In this document: in pieces, positions 1-25,589 of the stretch
Position numbering within the stretch: position 1 is the stretch's first letter
Layout: each line of letters starts with the position of its first letter
Source of the DNA: Lepisosteus oculatus
Lineage: Eukaryota; Chordata; Actinopteri; Semionotiformes; Lepisosteidae
Reading direction: 5' to 3'
NCBI RefSeq assembly: GCF_040954835.1
Contig: NC_090698.1
Location: 2,726,501-2,790,500 of the forward strand
DNA: 64,000 nt
Notes under the pieces: model-generated
Database searches by the model: none
What the model was told of the DNA's origin: nothing
What the model saw: the letters and a program-made list of their open reading frames with translations, nothing else
Program-made: the position numbers and the translations under genes

Positions 1-3000
1 CGCTTGTTTCCATGGGTACAGTTGGTAAGGTAACATCAGGCCCTGGGGTTTCATTAATCATGAGTGCTTATAGTACCTGAAGCCTCTTCTGTGCTTATTA
101 CTAATTATTCAGCACAGAACCTTGTCCTCCTGCAGCCTGAGGCATGTTGTTGACTTCTTCCTTGCTGAACACCTGAGTGAAATACTTTAGTAAATCAGCC
201 CCTTTCCTCGCTTCGTCTAGGTTCTTGAATGTTTCCATTATCGTTGCTGATGTGTTTTAATTCATGCTTATAGTGCTATAGTGCTTAAAGAATGTTTTAT
301 TATTAATTTTAGCCTCCATTACAGTAATTCTTTCCATCTCTCTTGGCCTTTCTAATATCCTTTTACCTCTGCTTGGAAATTCACTGTACTCCTTTCAACT
401 GGATTCTGTTTTTAATTATTTGCTAAAGCACTCTTTTCCCTTATTTTTCCTAACTGATTTGTTGAACCAGCTGGATTTTTTTTTTTAGCTTTCAATTTGC
501 TGACTCTTGGGCTACATCTGTTCTGCGCTTCAAGCGGAATTGTTTCAGACTGTTGCTGTCCATCTCCCGCTGACTTCATATCCATCCTGTCCCATTATAC
601 TGCTCTTAGACTCTGCTTCATTCCTTCAGTCTGCTTTCCTGAATAAGTAACCTTCTGATCTGGATGCAGCCTGTACTTCAAAGCACACTGTGTTATAAGC
701 ACAATTTCCTGATGGTTCTCTCACCTCTGTTGGCCTGACTAGGTCTTGAATGTTTGGGGAAAATGTTGTTATCCTTGTTAACCACAGTGTGTGTTGGACA
801 CAAAGGGACATGGTCCCAGGGGGCAGTGTTTTTGGGGAGAGCATGCAGTGACCTGTCACTTGGTTTTGGCTAACGCCACTCTGTACCATCTCTGTGGGTA
901 AGGCAGGGCTCTTCCGCTGGCTAATGTGTGGGTAGGTGACGGGCTGTTCCTGTGCCGGTGTGGAAATAACAGAGCATGGTTACAGTTCTGGTTCCGATGA
1001 GCTGCTTTTGTGTGTTTTGTAATAATTTTCCCATGTCGACAGGAGCCTTGTGTGTGCGTGTGCGTGTACATAAACAGACCATTTAAGCTGTGTGTCATTG
1101 TGTACCTTGTCACATACAGGAACAAGAATGAAAAGAAACCTGAAGTTCACATCCGAGCGAATTCACCTTGACAAGCCTCTGGTTGCTAGGCAACAAGCCG
1201 ACAGTGGGGAAGGGGGAGGCCAGGTGATTGCTCTGGTGCTCCTGCCAGCGATGTCTTCGAGGCAAACAGCCCCATTCTCGCTCAAATTCCGATTCTGAGG
1301 GCTTGTTTTACAATTCAAGAGCCCGGTGATTTTCTTCATCAAGCCCGCTGCCTCTGATTCTCCACGAGCGTCCGGGCGAGACTGGGTGGGCTGTTTGTAT
1401 GTGAAAGCTGTTCAGCGCAAAGAAAACGAAGCCTTTGTTTAGAACACGGGAGCTGTTTTTTTTTTTTTTAATCGCACACTCCCTCCTCCGCCCCTGTCCA
1501 CTGGACGGTTGGCATGCTGACTGCTTGCACGTCCAGCCCGCAAAGCAAGGCGCACACGCTGACCCTTGTTGACCCTGGACACCCCGGGGTTCTGGGAGTG
1601 GCAAAGCTGCTGTGGTCCTTACTTGCTCCTGTCACTCTGCTGATGCTATTTTTATCATCGCTATGGTAACACCCCATTTCAAGGGTGAGAGGAAAGATTG
1701 CTTAAGGTGAACGTACTTACAAGGAGCTACGGGGCTTGTAACGGAGGAGGGGAATTCAGTAGCTCCTACACTGTCGTTACCCAGAGCACACAGGCACACA
1801 GGCCGGGGCTGTAGACAGTTTAATTCCGCAAAGCGCTCTGCTGTGGAGTGAGATCCGTGTTCTTTGACTCCAAGAATGGGGATGTCTCCAGGGTGTGGAA
1901 GGGGATGTGAATAAGGAGGGCAAGAACTAGCTGCACCTTTGACCAGTGTTTGGCCCCCATTGTGGGGAAGCAGATGTTTTCATGTTGGATTTTGATCGGC
2001 ACTTTGATTTCATTAGAAGTTTGTGTTCTTGCTTTCTTTCTTTTTTAACCCAGTCTTGTGCTTTTTTCAATCCGGTGGCCTTTGTCCCTGCGGCTCTGTC
2101 CCTCCTCATGTTTCTGTCCTGGACTTCAGGGTCCCTCAGCTCGTCACAGCCTGGAGCAAATTCTCCTGCAACTCAAAGGCGCAGGAAGATGACAGTCGGA
2201 CTGCAGGGTTCTTGCAGAATGTGCTGCAATTGCCTCTTTGAAGAATAAAGAGAACAATAATTGTCAGATTCACAGTCAGTTTTAATATTTCAAAGTGTAT
2301 GATCAGAGCTTGTTTTTGTTTGTATACATCTTCATTCGCTGTGTCTTCTCCTTACTGGCTGAGTAAGGTTTTAGGCTGGAGCAGAGCAGGGATGGGCAGT
2401 TCTGCTTTCTTGGGGCAGCACAGGTTTTGTGTTGTTACTGTTGACAGTTTAGGCCAAGGATGCCTGTTTCAGGTCCTGGAGGGTCTGGGCTTCTGCAGCA
2501 GGTTTTCAGTGCCTCTGTAAAGCAGCAGCAGCTCTTAAACAGTTTTCTCCAGTGAAGCCAGTCATGAGCTGCTTCATCACCCCACAGATACACCAGCCCT
2601 CCAGTCAAGGGCTTGGGGAGCCCTGCTTTAGGCTCTCAATGTTGTCATTGCGAACAAAACTAGTCGTGTTGGGAGAGGGAAGAAAATGAAAGAATGAAAA
2701 GGAAAATGTGCTGCGTCAGGCCTCCCTCTCCTTCTCACTTCACAGCAACACCTCTCGCATTTCCCAGTAGGTGATTCCTCCTCCTTGGCGCTTGGTGTGG
2801 GAAGTGATCACGTCCTCTAAATTTAGCCAGAGAGAGTTTATTTTTAACTCTGCAAGCTTGGATTTCAGCCTGGGTATTTGCTGTACTCCAAGGGTCTTGA
2901 CTGTGCTCTGCTCTTCTTGAGTTCCTGGGGCCTCTCCCCTCGAACATGGAGGATTTCCTGCTTTCAGTCCAGCAAGGGGCTTGTGCTCGCTGTTCACTTG

Positions 3001-4539
3001 AGCAAGGGGCCAGGAGCGGAAATGGAGTTTCCCCCACTGAGTTCCACCCAGCTCCTAGAATGTCGTTACTCAGCATCAGACGGGCCGAAAGCTCTTCTCT
3101 AAGTTTGTACCCACTCTCGTGTTCTGGGGGGAATGGCATGAGGTTCAGGAGAAGTCTCAAACCGGACCCTGAACTCAACACTCGAAGGGGCGCCATGAGA
3201 TCTAGCCGTTTACCCATGATGACTCGGGATGCATGATGCATATTCAGGCTACATGATCTGCAACTGGGCTGGCCGGTCCTGGTCCTGCAGGGTCAGTGTG
3301 TCTGCAGCAGGGCTGGCCGGTCCTGGTCCTGCAGGGTCAGTGTGTCTGCAGCAGGGCTGGCCGGTCCTGGTCCTGCAGGGTCAGTGTGTCTGCAGCAGGG
3401 CTGGCCAGTCGTGGTCCTGCAGGGTCAGTGTGTCTGCAGCAGGGCTGGCCGGTCCTGGTCCTGCAGGGTCAGTGTTTCTGCAGCAGGGCTGGCCGGTCCT
3501 GGTCCTGCAGGGTCAGTGTGTCTGCAGCAGGGCTGGCCGGTCCTGGTCCTGCAGGGTCAGTGTGTCTGCAGCAGGGCTGGCCGGTCCTGGTCCTGCAGGG
3601 TCAGTGTGTCTGCAGCAGGGCTGGCCAGTCGTGGTCCTGCAGGGTCAGTGTGTCTGCAGCAGGGCTGGCCGGTCCTGGTCCTGCAGGGTCAGTGTTTCTG
3701 CAGCAGGGCTGGCCGGTCCTGGTCCTGCAGGGTCAGTGTGTCTGCAGCAGGGCTGGCCGGTCCTGGTCCTGCAGGGTCAGTGTGTCTGCAGCAGGGCTGT
3801 CTGGTCATGAGAAGGGTTACAAGACTAGATGTCGGTAACTAGCTGAACATCAAGATCTCTTCCAGCTGTTTCTTGAAAGTAGCCAGGGTGTCTGCTGGAC
3901 TCCTTACTGTGACTGTATGTGTACAGTATGTATGGTGGGTTTCTTGGGTATAGTGCCAGCACTCACCTGTGAAATCTTAGTTACAATGAATTAACGAGAG
4001 TATCAGAAAGCTGCTTGCATCTTGCTAAGATTTCTCAGTAAGCAAAAAAAAATAAAATCCTTTTATATCCTATAAATCGATCATATTAAATAAAACTGAG
4101 ACTAGCTGGGGCTTTGCTTGGTGCACCGATGCTTGGAATAATATCCTCTTGCTGTGAAGGCAAAATGGGTTTCACTTCTAATGGGTCGGGCTGTTGAGCG
4201 TCGCCGAAACGGCGGAGTTTCCTTGTAAACACGTGCTTTCAGTTTTGTGCGGATTTTGACGGAGGATACGTCCCACCTGAAGGGGGTCGCGTCCCGGTCC
4301 TTCGAACCCGAGGCTCCCCCAGCGCGCCTCCGCACAGCCCTCTCCTCTCACCCCACCCGGCCCGCGGTTCCGTCAACAACCCGTTTCAGACTCGAGCCTG
4401 AGACGGGCTGTTAACAGTACGCTCTCAGCTTTGCGTGAGGGTGAGGGAGAGAGGCCGTTTGCAAACGAAACCGACAGTTAAAACTTTTTTTTAAATAAAG
4501 ACAAAAACCAGTTCGTGGTTTATGCCAGAAGCTGGTTGG
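1..4539. other. Intergenic region left of ttc9b
   Basis: I see no supportable gene here. The first 1 kb is AT-rich and looks like decayed interspersed repeat. The rest is mixed-composition sequence with short open frames that lack splice context or protein character. The only strong structure is the 44-bp minisatellite listed separately. CpG density rises only from about 4.1 kb, on approach to the ttc9b promoter. Confidence 0.6.
3266..3800. repeat. 44-bp minisatellite, about 12 units
   Basis: A unit beginning GGGCTGGCCGGTCCTGGTCC recurs every 44 bases about 12 times. Variant units carry GGCCAGTCGTGG or a GTGTTTCTG change in a semi-regular order, which suggests multi-unit expansions. Because 44 leaves remainder 2 on division by 3 and the unit has no stop, all three plus frames stay open across the array. 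Those frames are repeat artefacts, not genes. Confidence 0.95.
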
Positions 4540-5123
4540 TTATATGAGGCGTGCGGCAGCCCCGTCTCGTTCGGCAGCAACCCAACACGCACACGCCAGG
4601 TAAGAGAGCGGTGACACGGTCCACGGGCGCCTGTCCGCCCCGCGGTGCCTCCTTTCGCGGAAGGAAGGGCGAAGCGCCGCGCCGCGCCCGTGATGCAGTG
4701 GCCCCCCGCTCCCCCGGCTCCCACAATGCAGCGCGGGCAGCATCAGCCGCTGTCTGTGGTGCTGAAGCTGAGAGCCGGAGCCGGAGAGCGAGCGCGCAAC
4801 CCCGACCGTCCTCCCGCATCCTCCCAGCCTCCGGGGGGGAGACCGACCGACCAGCCAGCCAGCCAGCTGCAGCGGCTGAGCGGATTGAAGGACAAAGGAC
4901 GTAACGACGCCAAGTCACAACAGAAATAGGGGAGGGAGGGGGGGGGGCGTTCACTTTTTTTAATAAGACGATTTTTGTAACCTGTTTTTTTTTTTAATTG
5001 CTATTCCGAATTTCAGCCCGTGCCGCCTCGCGTCCTTTATGCACAGCACGCTGCTCCAGACCATACAGAGAAAACAGGCGTTCGGGGTTTACGAAGCATG
5101 GCCTATCGATCTCGCTAGCAGAC

Positions 5124-17144
<12,021 letters not shown>

Positions 17145-20100
17145 CGACCCCCGTGACCCACAGCCTTCCCAACCCCACCTGCCCCCCGCCCCCTACACCC
17201 CTCCCTTCCGCCAGCCCCTGACCTGCAAACTGTTTCCTGTTGTGCCAGGACCCTGGCACACCACGCCATGCCACGCCACGCCAACCTTCCCGCCACGGAT
17301 TCGGTGCCAGGCAGATACATGAGACGCCTGCAGAGCTGAAAGAGACAATGAAATAATAACACAATAAGAAGAAAATGATAATACGGGACATCACATACTC
17401 TTCAGTACAAGGAGAGGAGGATCGTCTGTACGGAAGCTGTGATTTCCGGCAAGGTGGCCCAGGAGTGGGGGCGCTGTCGTTGTTTCTTCCCAGGGGTCTG
17501 CAGGACCAGGCACAGCGGGGTATCGGCCGCAACGTCGCAGAGAGGGGGAAGGAACAGGCCGTTTCCCCAAAGGTTCGTCCCGCCAGTGGCAGGAGCCAGA
17601 CTGAGATTTCATCACCCCGTCCCACCGGCGCCCCCTGCTGGACGGCGTGAAGCCACCCCTATTCGGAGCCCCTGGCGGCAGACCGGGGGAGGGGTGTGTG
17701 TGTGTGTTCATCCAGCGATTTACTCCAAGGTGTTAAAACTTTTTTTTCCCCCCCCACGAGGAGGAACACAAAAACAGAATGCTTTTTGTTTTAATTTTGA
17801 GTTTTTTCTTAACGTTGGAAACAAAAATCAGTGAGCATTCATCTCTGGACAGTGTTTAATTCAAGGGCTATTTAGTGTATCTAAGTTGTTTCTGAGTTCT
17901 GTAACACCGTCTGCCCCTCTCCACCTGGTGCCAGCTGGGCAGCCTGAGCGGGCGTGGCGCTCCGTGGGCACAGTTAGATCACGAGCCATCCTAAACTGAC
18001 GTTTCTGCATCGGCCTGGGCCGGGGAGTTATTTTGGTGCTGTGCTTAGGGATGTTCCGGGCTCTTGTGCGACACCAATCATCTTCCCCCCTTGTGAGCAG
18101 GCTGTCCACAAGCCGTTTTTCTGAGACGGAGAATGTCCGACAGAAAGACTGTTAACAGCGCACTATGATGCCGAAATGGAGAGGATACACACTCTCTTCA
18201 TAGCTATTTCCTCTTAGTCCCGAGTAAATTGAGTGGGAAGCGTCAGTTGGCTGCAGATTAATGAGGAGAGGTTCATTCCAAGCTGAAAAGTAGGAAGAAA
18301 AAAACAATGTGGTTGTTGAACTGTCACACGCCTGATGAATCGCGACAGGAGTGCTGTGTTTTTTCTTTCTTGCTACTTCTCTGCGTGTCTCTTGGTTGTA
18401 CTGCTCTCCTGCAGCTCGTGAGAGGTGTCCCACCTTTCCTGGATATGACTTCTGGAGGGTAGCCCACCGATCCAGATGTTGTGGGTTCGAGCCTGGGTCG
18501 TGTCCGGGCTCCCCTGGGTGGGGTCGGGAGGAGTCGGCCCAGGCTGTCGTGGCAGAGGGGCGCCTCTGTGCCTGAACGCTGTGAAACGCGGGCACCCTGA
18601 GGCCGAGAGGCCTGGCGTGTCTGTTCCAGTCGGCTTCTTTCAAGGGGAGAAAGAGAAGAGCTGATGAAACATGAAAGAAAAACAGGGCCCGTTGCGTTAA
18701 AAGCGGTAGATTGATCTGGCATGCTTGTATCTGCGAGAGTCTGCTGGTCGTCTGTCCAGACGTGACCGCTGGGCTCCGTGCCGTGGTGCAGATTAGTGAA
18801 CAGGCTGGGTTCAACAAGCCCCTTGTGAAGCCACGAGTTGTGTCCTCATGCCCCCAGAGCTCTGGGAGCCCAGGTTCCTGTCCCGCAGAGCGGGGAGAGA
18901 GGTGACGTGTTGTTCCCGGTGCCGGCTGGAGCTGGACCCGCCCTGAGGGAGCAGGGATGAAGCTCCCGGACCTTGGGCCCATTTGAGCAGAGTCCAGGTT
19001 CAGCGGAGGAGAGGTGATAGCCGAGCGCTGCCCTCGCACACCGGACTGCTGTCTGGGACGTTGTACCGGTTCCTTAAGACTGTTAATTACTCGATTACTT
19101 GCAAAGTGACGTCATATGTAGCTGCACAACCTAAATCACGAAAGAACAAGTGTTCAGGTTCGAGGTGAGAGTACAAGACGTTCAGAAGAGGTGATATGTC
19201 TGTATGAGGCAAAGCTGGAAGTCATAAAGAGATTAGTGACGAGCAGTCTGAACCCTTCCGAATGTTTGGCCAGTGTCTTGTCTAGAGGACATGGTGCTCA
19301 GGTCCCTGTGGTTATAAGTGAGATCTCTGGCTGTTGTCTTTTAAGTGTTTGCTGGCCTGTTGAGGGGTGACGTTACGGTCTGGAGACACCTGGGCTGCAG
19401 TCTGAGCTCCGGGAGAGACTTCGGTTGTGAAGTCTGTGGGTGTGGTCAGCAGGGAGGAAGGGGCTCTGCCCACCCTGGGGACAGACGGGGCCCTGGTGTT
19501 GCCTGTCTGTTCCAGCCAGCCCTCAGCGCCGTGATTTTGAGCTGCAGTGCTTCTGTATCGGGAGTGAAGGAGAGGAAGGGAGATGGCTGGCCTGAGGAGG
19601 GTTTTCTCAGCGTTAGTGCCGATTGGCTCCCAGCCCTCTGCCAGTCACAGCGCCCCCTCCTGCCAGATGCAGCACACAGCTTGTGCTCTCCCTCCCCCAG
19701 GGCTGAAGGATCAGCATGTCCTGAGCAAGCTGGTTCTCGAGATGAGCGCAGCAATCAGCAATTAAACATTACAGCCCGTTTGTCATCGCGCTCAATAGCT
19801 CGGATGACTCACGCGGCCTGGCGACAGGCTTTAGAGTTGGCTTCTGAGTGATTGATGTTAAATGTTGCTTTAGAGAAGGAAACAGGGGGAGGCAAAGTTT
19901 ATATGAACATAGAAATGTGACTTAAAGAAGAAAATGACATTTATTGCACTGACATTAGAAAAGCCAAGACAAAGCTTCAGTACAAGCTGAACCAGGCGTG
20001 TTCGTCAGGCTTTTAAAAGAAAGACTGTTGTGAGGAACAAAGGAAAGTTTTTTTTCCCAAATGGCTGCAATCAAAGTTTTGCATAATTTTATCTTCTGTT

Positions 20101-21199
20101 CACTTTTTTCATTCTGTGAGTTGTTGTTGGGTTTAGAATTGACCTTCCAGTGAATCATCTCTCTTGAGAAAAGCAATAACCTTCTAAACGTCTTTATTTG
20201 GAGGGGGGGATCTTTTTTTTTACAATCAATGGAGATAAATCTGCGCTTAAATTAAGAAGATGCAGTGGCTGAAGTGAAGTTAATTAGACCTTAGAAATCA
20301 GCTTAGTAATTAAAAGTGTCAGTGAACTGCACAGCAGAATGTTACTCTGGCCTGGCCTCCCCTTCTGATTTTAACCCAGCAGTTTCAAACTGAGACAGGC
20401 TCATTCTAGACTACTCTTTAAAAACTGCTGTCAGGAAATAAGATCAGAAGATCAAGCATGCCAATATTGGGTAGCTTGCAAAGCCTGGTGCAGGTGTTGG
20501 TGCCGGTGGCTGATGTGTTGTGAAGAAAGCAGGAAGCTTCACCTGTTACCCAAGTGTGTAGAAGAGCATTGAGCAGCGCTTTCACTGACGGGGTTCAGAG
20601 CACCGTGCGAGGCTACTGTGCGTCCCCCACCGGGCTCTGGCCTCGTTGCTGTCCGACAGTTTGCCATGTGATTTACGAGCAGTCACTACGGAGACTCGTT
20701 TGAGAAATTCAGGATTCAGGAGGTGTGGCACTCGGGGCGCCCGGCGGGGAAGCCGCGGGGAAGCTGAGCCAGAGCCCCCCAATGCGTCCTCTATGAAACG
20801 CGGGTGGTGGCCACACGCTGAGGCCGAGAGCACCACCTGTCTCTCAGCAGGGGGCATCTCGCCCCGCCATCGGCACGGGGGGGCAGTCCTGGGTGGAGCC
20901 CTGGCAGAGGGGTGCAGGGGGTGCTGCGGCGCTGGCAGTGCGCCCCTCGCTGGCGGGGGCTGAGAGCAGGACTGCCCCGTTGGCAGCCAGGCTTCGTGAT
21001 GTAGGCCCGGGGAAGACTGGATCCGTGGTGGTGAGGCAGTGCGATGTGTGTGGACGTGTCTTGTGTATATTGTTGTGAAACACTTAACGGAAGCTGATGT
21101 CTTTAGATGCTTAACCCTGAGGAGAGCTGGGGCCCATTTTTGTTTCTCTCCAGGTTGTGTTTTTTTCGCAGTTTGTCCCAGTGGATGGAGCGTGGGTAG

Positions 21200-21300
21200 G
21201 GACTAAGTCAGGGCTGTTCCTGGTCCTGCAGGGTCAGCCTGTCTGCAGGCTGTCCAGTCCTGGTCCTGCAGGGTCCGTGTCAGCTGCTCTGAGCTCTTCA
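21200..21300 (+). repeat. Dispersed relative of the 3.3-kb minisatellite unit
   Basis: Two imperfect repeats of CTGGTCCTGCAGGGTC with GTCTGCAG lie here. They match the core of the 44-bp minisatellite unit 18 kb to the left, so that unit appears to come from an interspersed repeat and not from unique sequence. Confidence 0.55.
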
Positions 21301-22977
21301 GGTGCTGCTGCTTTGAAGAGACACGGAAAACCTGCAGACACACTGATCCCTCCAGACCCAGAACTGGGCACCCGTTGGCTAAGTTATCTGAAATATGCAG
21401 ATCTCAGACAGCGTGAAGGAGAAATGAGGGCAACTACTGTAGCTGTTGTCATCGATTCTGACTGAACGGGTGCTCAGCCAGGCCAGGCAGAGTGCGCTGG
21501 AGCTGAGCACCTCTCCCCTCCTCAAAACTTTACAGGGTCAGCCCTTCGTGATGCTTTGGTTCAAAGAAAGAATCGAAAGTTTCCTGTGATCATCCCTCCT
21601 GGGGAAAGTTCCTTAGATGTGTAGTAGGATTAAGCTTTCATTCTGGTTGTTAGGCCACTGCAAAAAGACAAAAGCACAAATGTGGAAAATGTTTTCTTTA
21701 TTTGTTCAAAGTACTGTTTGGCTGTGAAAGTGTTTTGTTTTGTGCTCAAAGAAGTTAATAAAAGCTTTATTTTGGGGGAAGGGGTGGTTAGGGAGACATG
21801 GTGATGACCATCTTTCAACCTAGAGCTCTGTGACCCAAATGTCCTGGTGAGTATTTTTCTTTGAGAGATGCTACATTTAGGCATTTAGAATCCCAGCAGG
21901 CAGCAGTGTGCAGTGTTAGTGCACTATGTGTTTACTGTGGACACCTGAGCTCTAGTCAGGCCATGCACGGGAAGTTAGTATTCTGTCTGTTCACCTGCAG
22001 GGGGCAGTGTTCTGTCTTGGAGTCAGTAGTGGGTCGCAATCAATGTTAATGCACTAGCTTCCAGAGACCCGGGTTCCAATAGGGGAGCTGGGATTGTGCC
22101 TTTCACCTCCAAAGTTCATTGTGTTGAATTCCCAAGGGAAGCGTCGCAGACCAGTTTTTAAAAAACCAGGCGGCGGTCACGGCGAGGGAAAGAGCACGGA
22201 CTCGTCTCTTCGGACAGGAAGCAGCGACGACAAGCCATTCCCACACGAAATCCATATCGAATCTGAAGTAGACCGCGCGTTAACTGTGTAGGAAAAAACA
22301 GAGTGCAGAGATCAAAAGTAACAAAATATTTTAAACGTGGTGACCTAGAACTCCTAGCAAGTGAATGCACTATGGATTGATATATGAAAAATCTAAATAA
22401 AACTTGGAACAGATGTGTCTGGTTTGTAGTTCATTCCTCTTGGCGTGTCCTCACGGCTCGTGCTCTGAACAGCTTTGTCAGTGAGCGTATAAGACATTGC
22501 TGTGCTCGCCACTATCCCTACCACACCTTCCAGCAAAAACACAGCCACCGTTTTTACACACTCGTGGAGTTTATTGCAATGCCTCATGACCCATTAAGGG
22601 CTGTACAGGAAAAAAAAAAGGTGTCATTTTGGCTCCATCGTCTTCAGTGGAACTCGTTTCAAACTTGGGAGTGCTGGTGTGGTTTAGGACTCCTTCCCTG
22701 CTTGGGATTGGAGATTGTGTCCCATCAGCCTCTCTCTCGGGTAGAATCGCTGTGGCACAAAACTGCCCAATGTCCCGATGTGAACTCCCACAAATCTCCA
22801 TGCATACTGCAGGTCTCCCTCTCTTCCCCAGAGGGCTTCAACTTCAACTCCTAGGATGCACATAGTAGTTCAAAAGTCCTTATTTATGTGTACCGTAACA
22901 TCACTTTATTGGCCCTATACAATTTCATTAGGAATACTGTACATTGCATTAGGAATTTGTCTTTTTGCAGACCCCAG

Positions 22978-23192
22978 CTTGCTCTCCATGAGACACAGAC
23001 ACACAGACAGGGAGAGAAGCTGGGGGTCAGAGTGCAGGGTCTGCCATTGTACAACGCCCCTGGAGCAGTTGGGGTTAAGGGTCTTGCTCAGGAGCCCTAC
23101 AGAGTAGGATTCCTCTGCCGGCCTAGGGATTTGAACCGGCAACCTTCCAGCCACAGGCGCAGATCCTGAGCCACAGAGCCACCGGTTCGCCC
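22978..23192 (-). mobile_element. tRNA-derived SINE (reverse orientation)
   Basis: On the minus strand a box-B-like GGTTGCCGGTTCAAATCCC lies near 23130-23150, followed by a body conserved in many fish SINEs (CAGGGTCTGCCATTGTACAA on the plus strand). The AT-rich sequence at about 22900-22960 may be its tail. No intact tRNA fold. Confidence 0.55.
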
Positions 23193-25589
23193 CTAGAGGG
23201 ATTGACTTCACTTGTGCCCTCACTCCTGCCACAACAGATGTTAAGGCTTCTTCTGGGCTCGCTCTTTCCATTGGCTGATGGGCTGGTGTCTTAGGGATGT
23301 TTTAGAGACACTGCTCAGGTAATAAACTTAGCTTTTATTGCCCCCCCCTGCCCTGTGTCTTCCAAACAAACTGCATCTCCCCTCTCCCACATCCTCCTGT
23401 ACCGGGCTGCCTCTTCCTGCTCTCTGCATGACGCCTGCCTTCACTCTGAAGGTAATCATTTCTCTGTCACTATTGACTGCGCTGCTTAATGGCTCCCAGT
23501 GCCACAGGCTGACGAGGGAGAGCGGCCTGTTCGAGCAGACAGGCTGGGGGGGGGGGAATCGAGAGCCGGATGAGGAGACGGGAAAAAGGACAGGATGGGT
23601 GGAGAGGGACGGAAGGGGATTCCGAACGGGACAAGGGCAGGGTGACTTGAACAGAACTGAGGGAGAGGAAGAAGAGAGAGTCTCCTGGCTGGGCCAAAGG
23701 GACTTCCTGTTCATCGTAGGTCCCCACAGCCTTGCCCTTCCTGCAAACAGACATGATGGTCCTTCTCTGCCTGCTGCAGTTTGACACGCTCATGACCAGC
23801 AAGGTGTTTAGATCCAGAAAGACTGCTAACTGCTTCTACGGTTAATTCTTCTTCCGAGGCGTTCACTCGCCATGCTCTTGGATAGCTTGCCTCGTGCTGG
23901 CCTGTGTCAACGCAAGGGGACAAGTTGCAGGACGAATGCCCAGTACAGTGTGGCGGTTTGCAGTAATATGGTCAGGGCAACCAAACAGCCATCTGCATAC
24001 TCTGAGACCAGGAAACAGGACAAGAGAATCGGCAGGCTGTGACACAGCATCCTCTCCTACTGGACTCTAATTAACAGACCCCAGGCCACTGAGCTAATCA
24101 TCTGGTTGGATGAGGCTGCTGGGCCATCTCGCTGAGTTTCTCATTAACCAGGAAACCCTTTAAAAGGGGCTCCTGTCTCTGTTAGTGTGATATCGTCAGC
24201 AGTTTGTCTCGTCTGGGGTCTAACGCTGTGTGCCTGGCCAGATGACCGGGGCCGCCCCTCGCCTCGTCACCCCACTCCAGGCTGGGGCTCAACCTCCCGG
24301 TTTTCTGGGGACATTCCTGACCTGCACAGACTCTGGCGGCAGTCCGTAGTGGGGAGCACAATTACCCTGCAGGGCCTGCTAGCCAGTCCAGAGCCTCAAC
24401 ACTGGTGTGCCAAATGCTGGTTCATCGCTGTAAATTTGCACGTTGTTTTCAGAATTTCCCTGTGGTCCTACTGCAGAAACAGCACTGAGTCCGTGGTTTC
24501 CCTGCATCTTCCCGCACCTAAAAAGCGTGCCCCTGTAAATCCTTTTAGGAAACAGTTTGTGGGCGATGAAGTGGCCTTTGGCGCCGCCTGCTGGAGGCTG
24601 TTGGGATCGGGGTTAGAAAACTGCAGCAGCTCGGGCGCTGTTCCCAAGAACTCTTCCCAAAAATGTTTCTAAAAAAAATCCCGTGCACTCCCACAATGAT
24701 ACGAACAGAGAAAGAAGTTAAAAAAGGACTCGGGCCTCGACGGGACCGGAACCGGGGGCAGCCGGAGGGAAAACTCCCGGACCCAGGCCGAGCGGAACCG
24801 AGCTCAGAGCCCAGAGCCCAGAGCCCAGCAGCAGCGAAGCACCGGGACCGACAAACCGTGAATCCGCGCTCACAGGTGGTGCTTTTAATTGCTTTGAGAT
24901 GCTGGTTTGGTAGAAGTCAACTTTAATCACGGAAAATAGGTTTCTAAAGAAGCATTTCAGCGTATTTGTCTCCATGGTTGCCATGACATTTCAATGGAGC
25001 GAATGGTTCTTGCTTTTAACATTTTTTTTCCCTGTCACTGTGAAACGCGTGTTTCCAGTGGGACTTGTGACAACGGCGCACGGTGCTCGGGGGACCAGTC
25101 CAGGCAGATGTTGTCTTTTTCCCAAAATGTTTATTTATTCAAGTGGCTGCACAGCTCCGTGACTGTACCCAGCGAATGACGGTCACGGGAGGTTTATCGT
25201 GTCATTATATTGTGACCGATGGCCGGGAGCGCGGGATGTTCGATATGCTCGTGAACAGAGAGCAGATATCTCACTTGAAAACCCGCAACTCTCCAGCGTC
25301 CAACGTGTGAAAAATACAGGTTTAATTCAAGAACAGAGCAAACTTGGTACATTCTGTGGACTGGTTTGTACCAACCCGACTGAACCGAGCCTGAGTCACA
25401 GTTACAACCCAAAAAGCTGTTCGCTCTTCTTCGCTAGAGGTCGTTCTGGAGTTCCTACTTCATCAAACTAGTACGGAGTCAGCTTTGGAAATACCGGCAC
25501 ACTGAGCAATATGTACTGTGTAATATTTTGTCAAGATCGCAGTATGTGTCGGTGTACAAATACGCGATTTTGCCTGGGACAAATTGTAA

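Noticed and set aside
2735-3241. A 168-residue minus-strand ORF
   Set aside because: No recognisable domain, no splice context and no promoter; an overlapping frame has a weakly coiled-coil-like stretch, which may be old transposon sequence, but the evidence is too thin.
3229-3842. Overlapping 166-193-residue plus-strand ORFs rich in repeated Cys/Gly/Trp
   Set aside because: They exist only because the 44-bp minisatellite unit lacks stops in all frames; no gene is implied.
5098-5100. Upstream ATG just before the ttc9b start
   Set aside because: It is out of frame with the TPR reading; the ATG at 5124 is the first in frame and has a good context.
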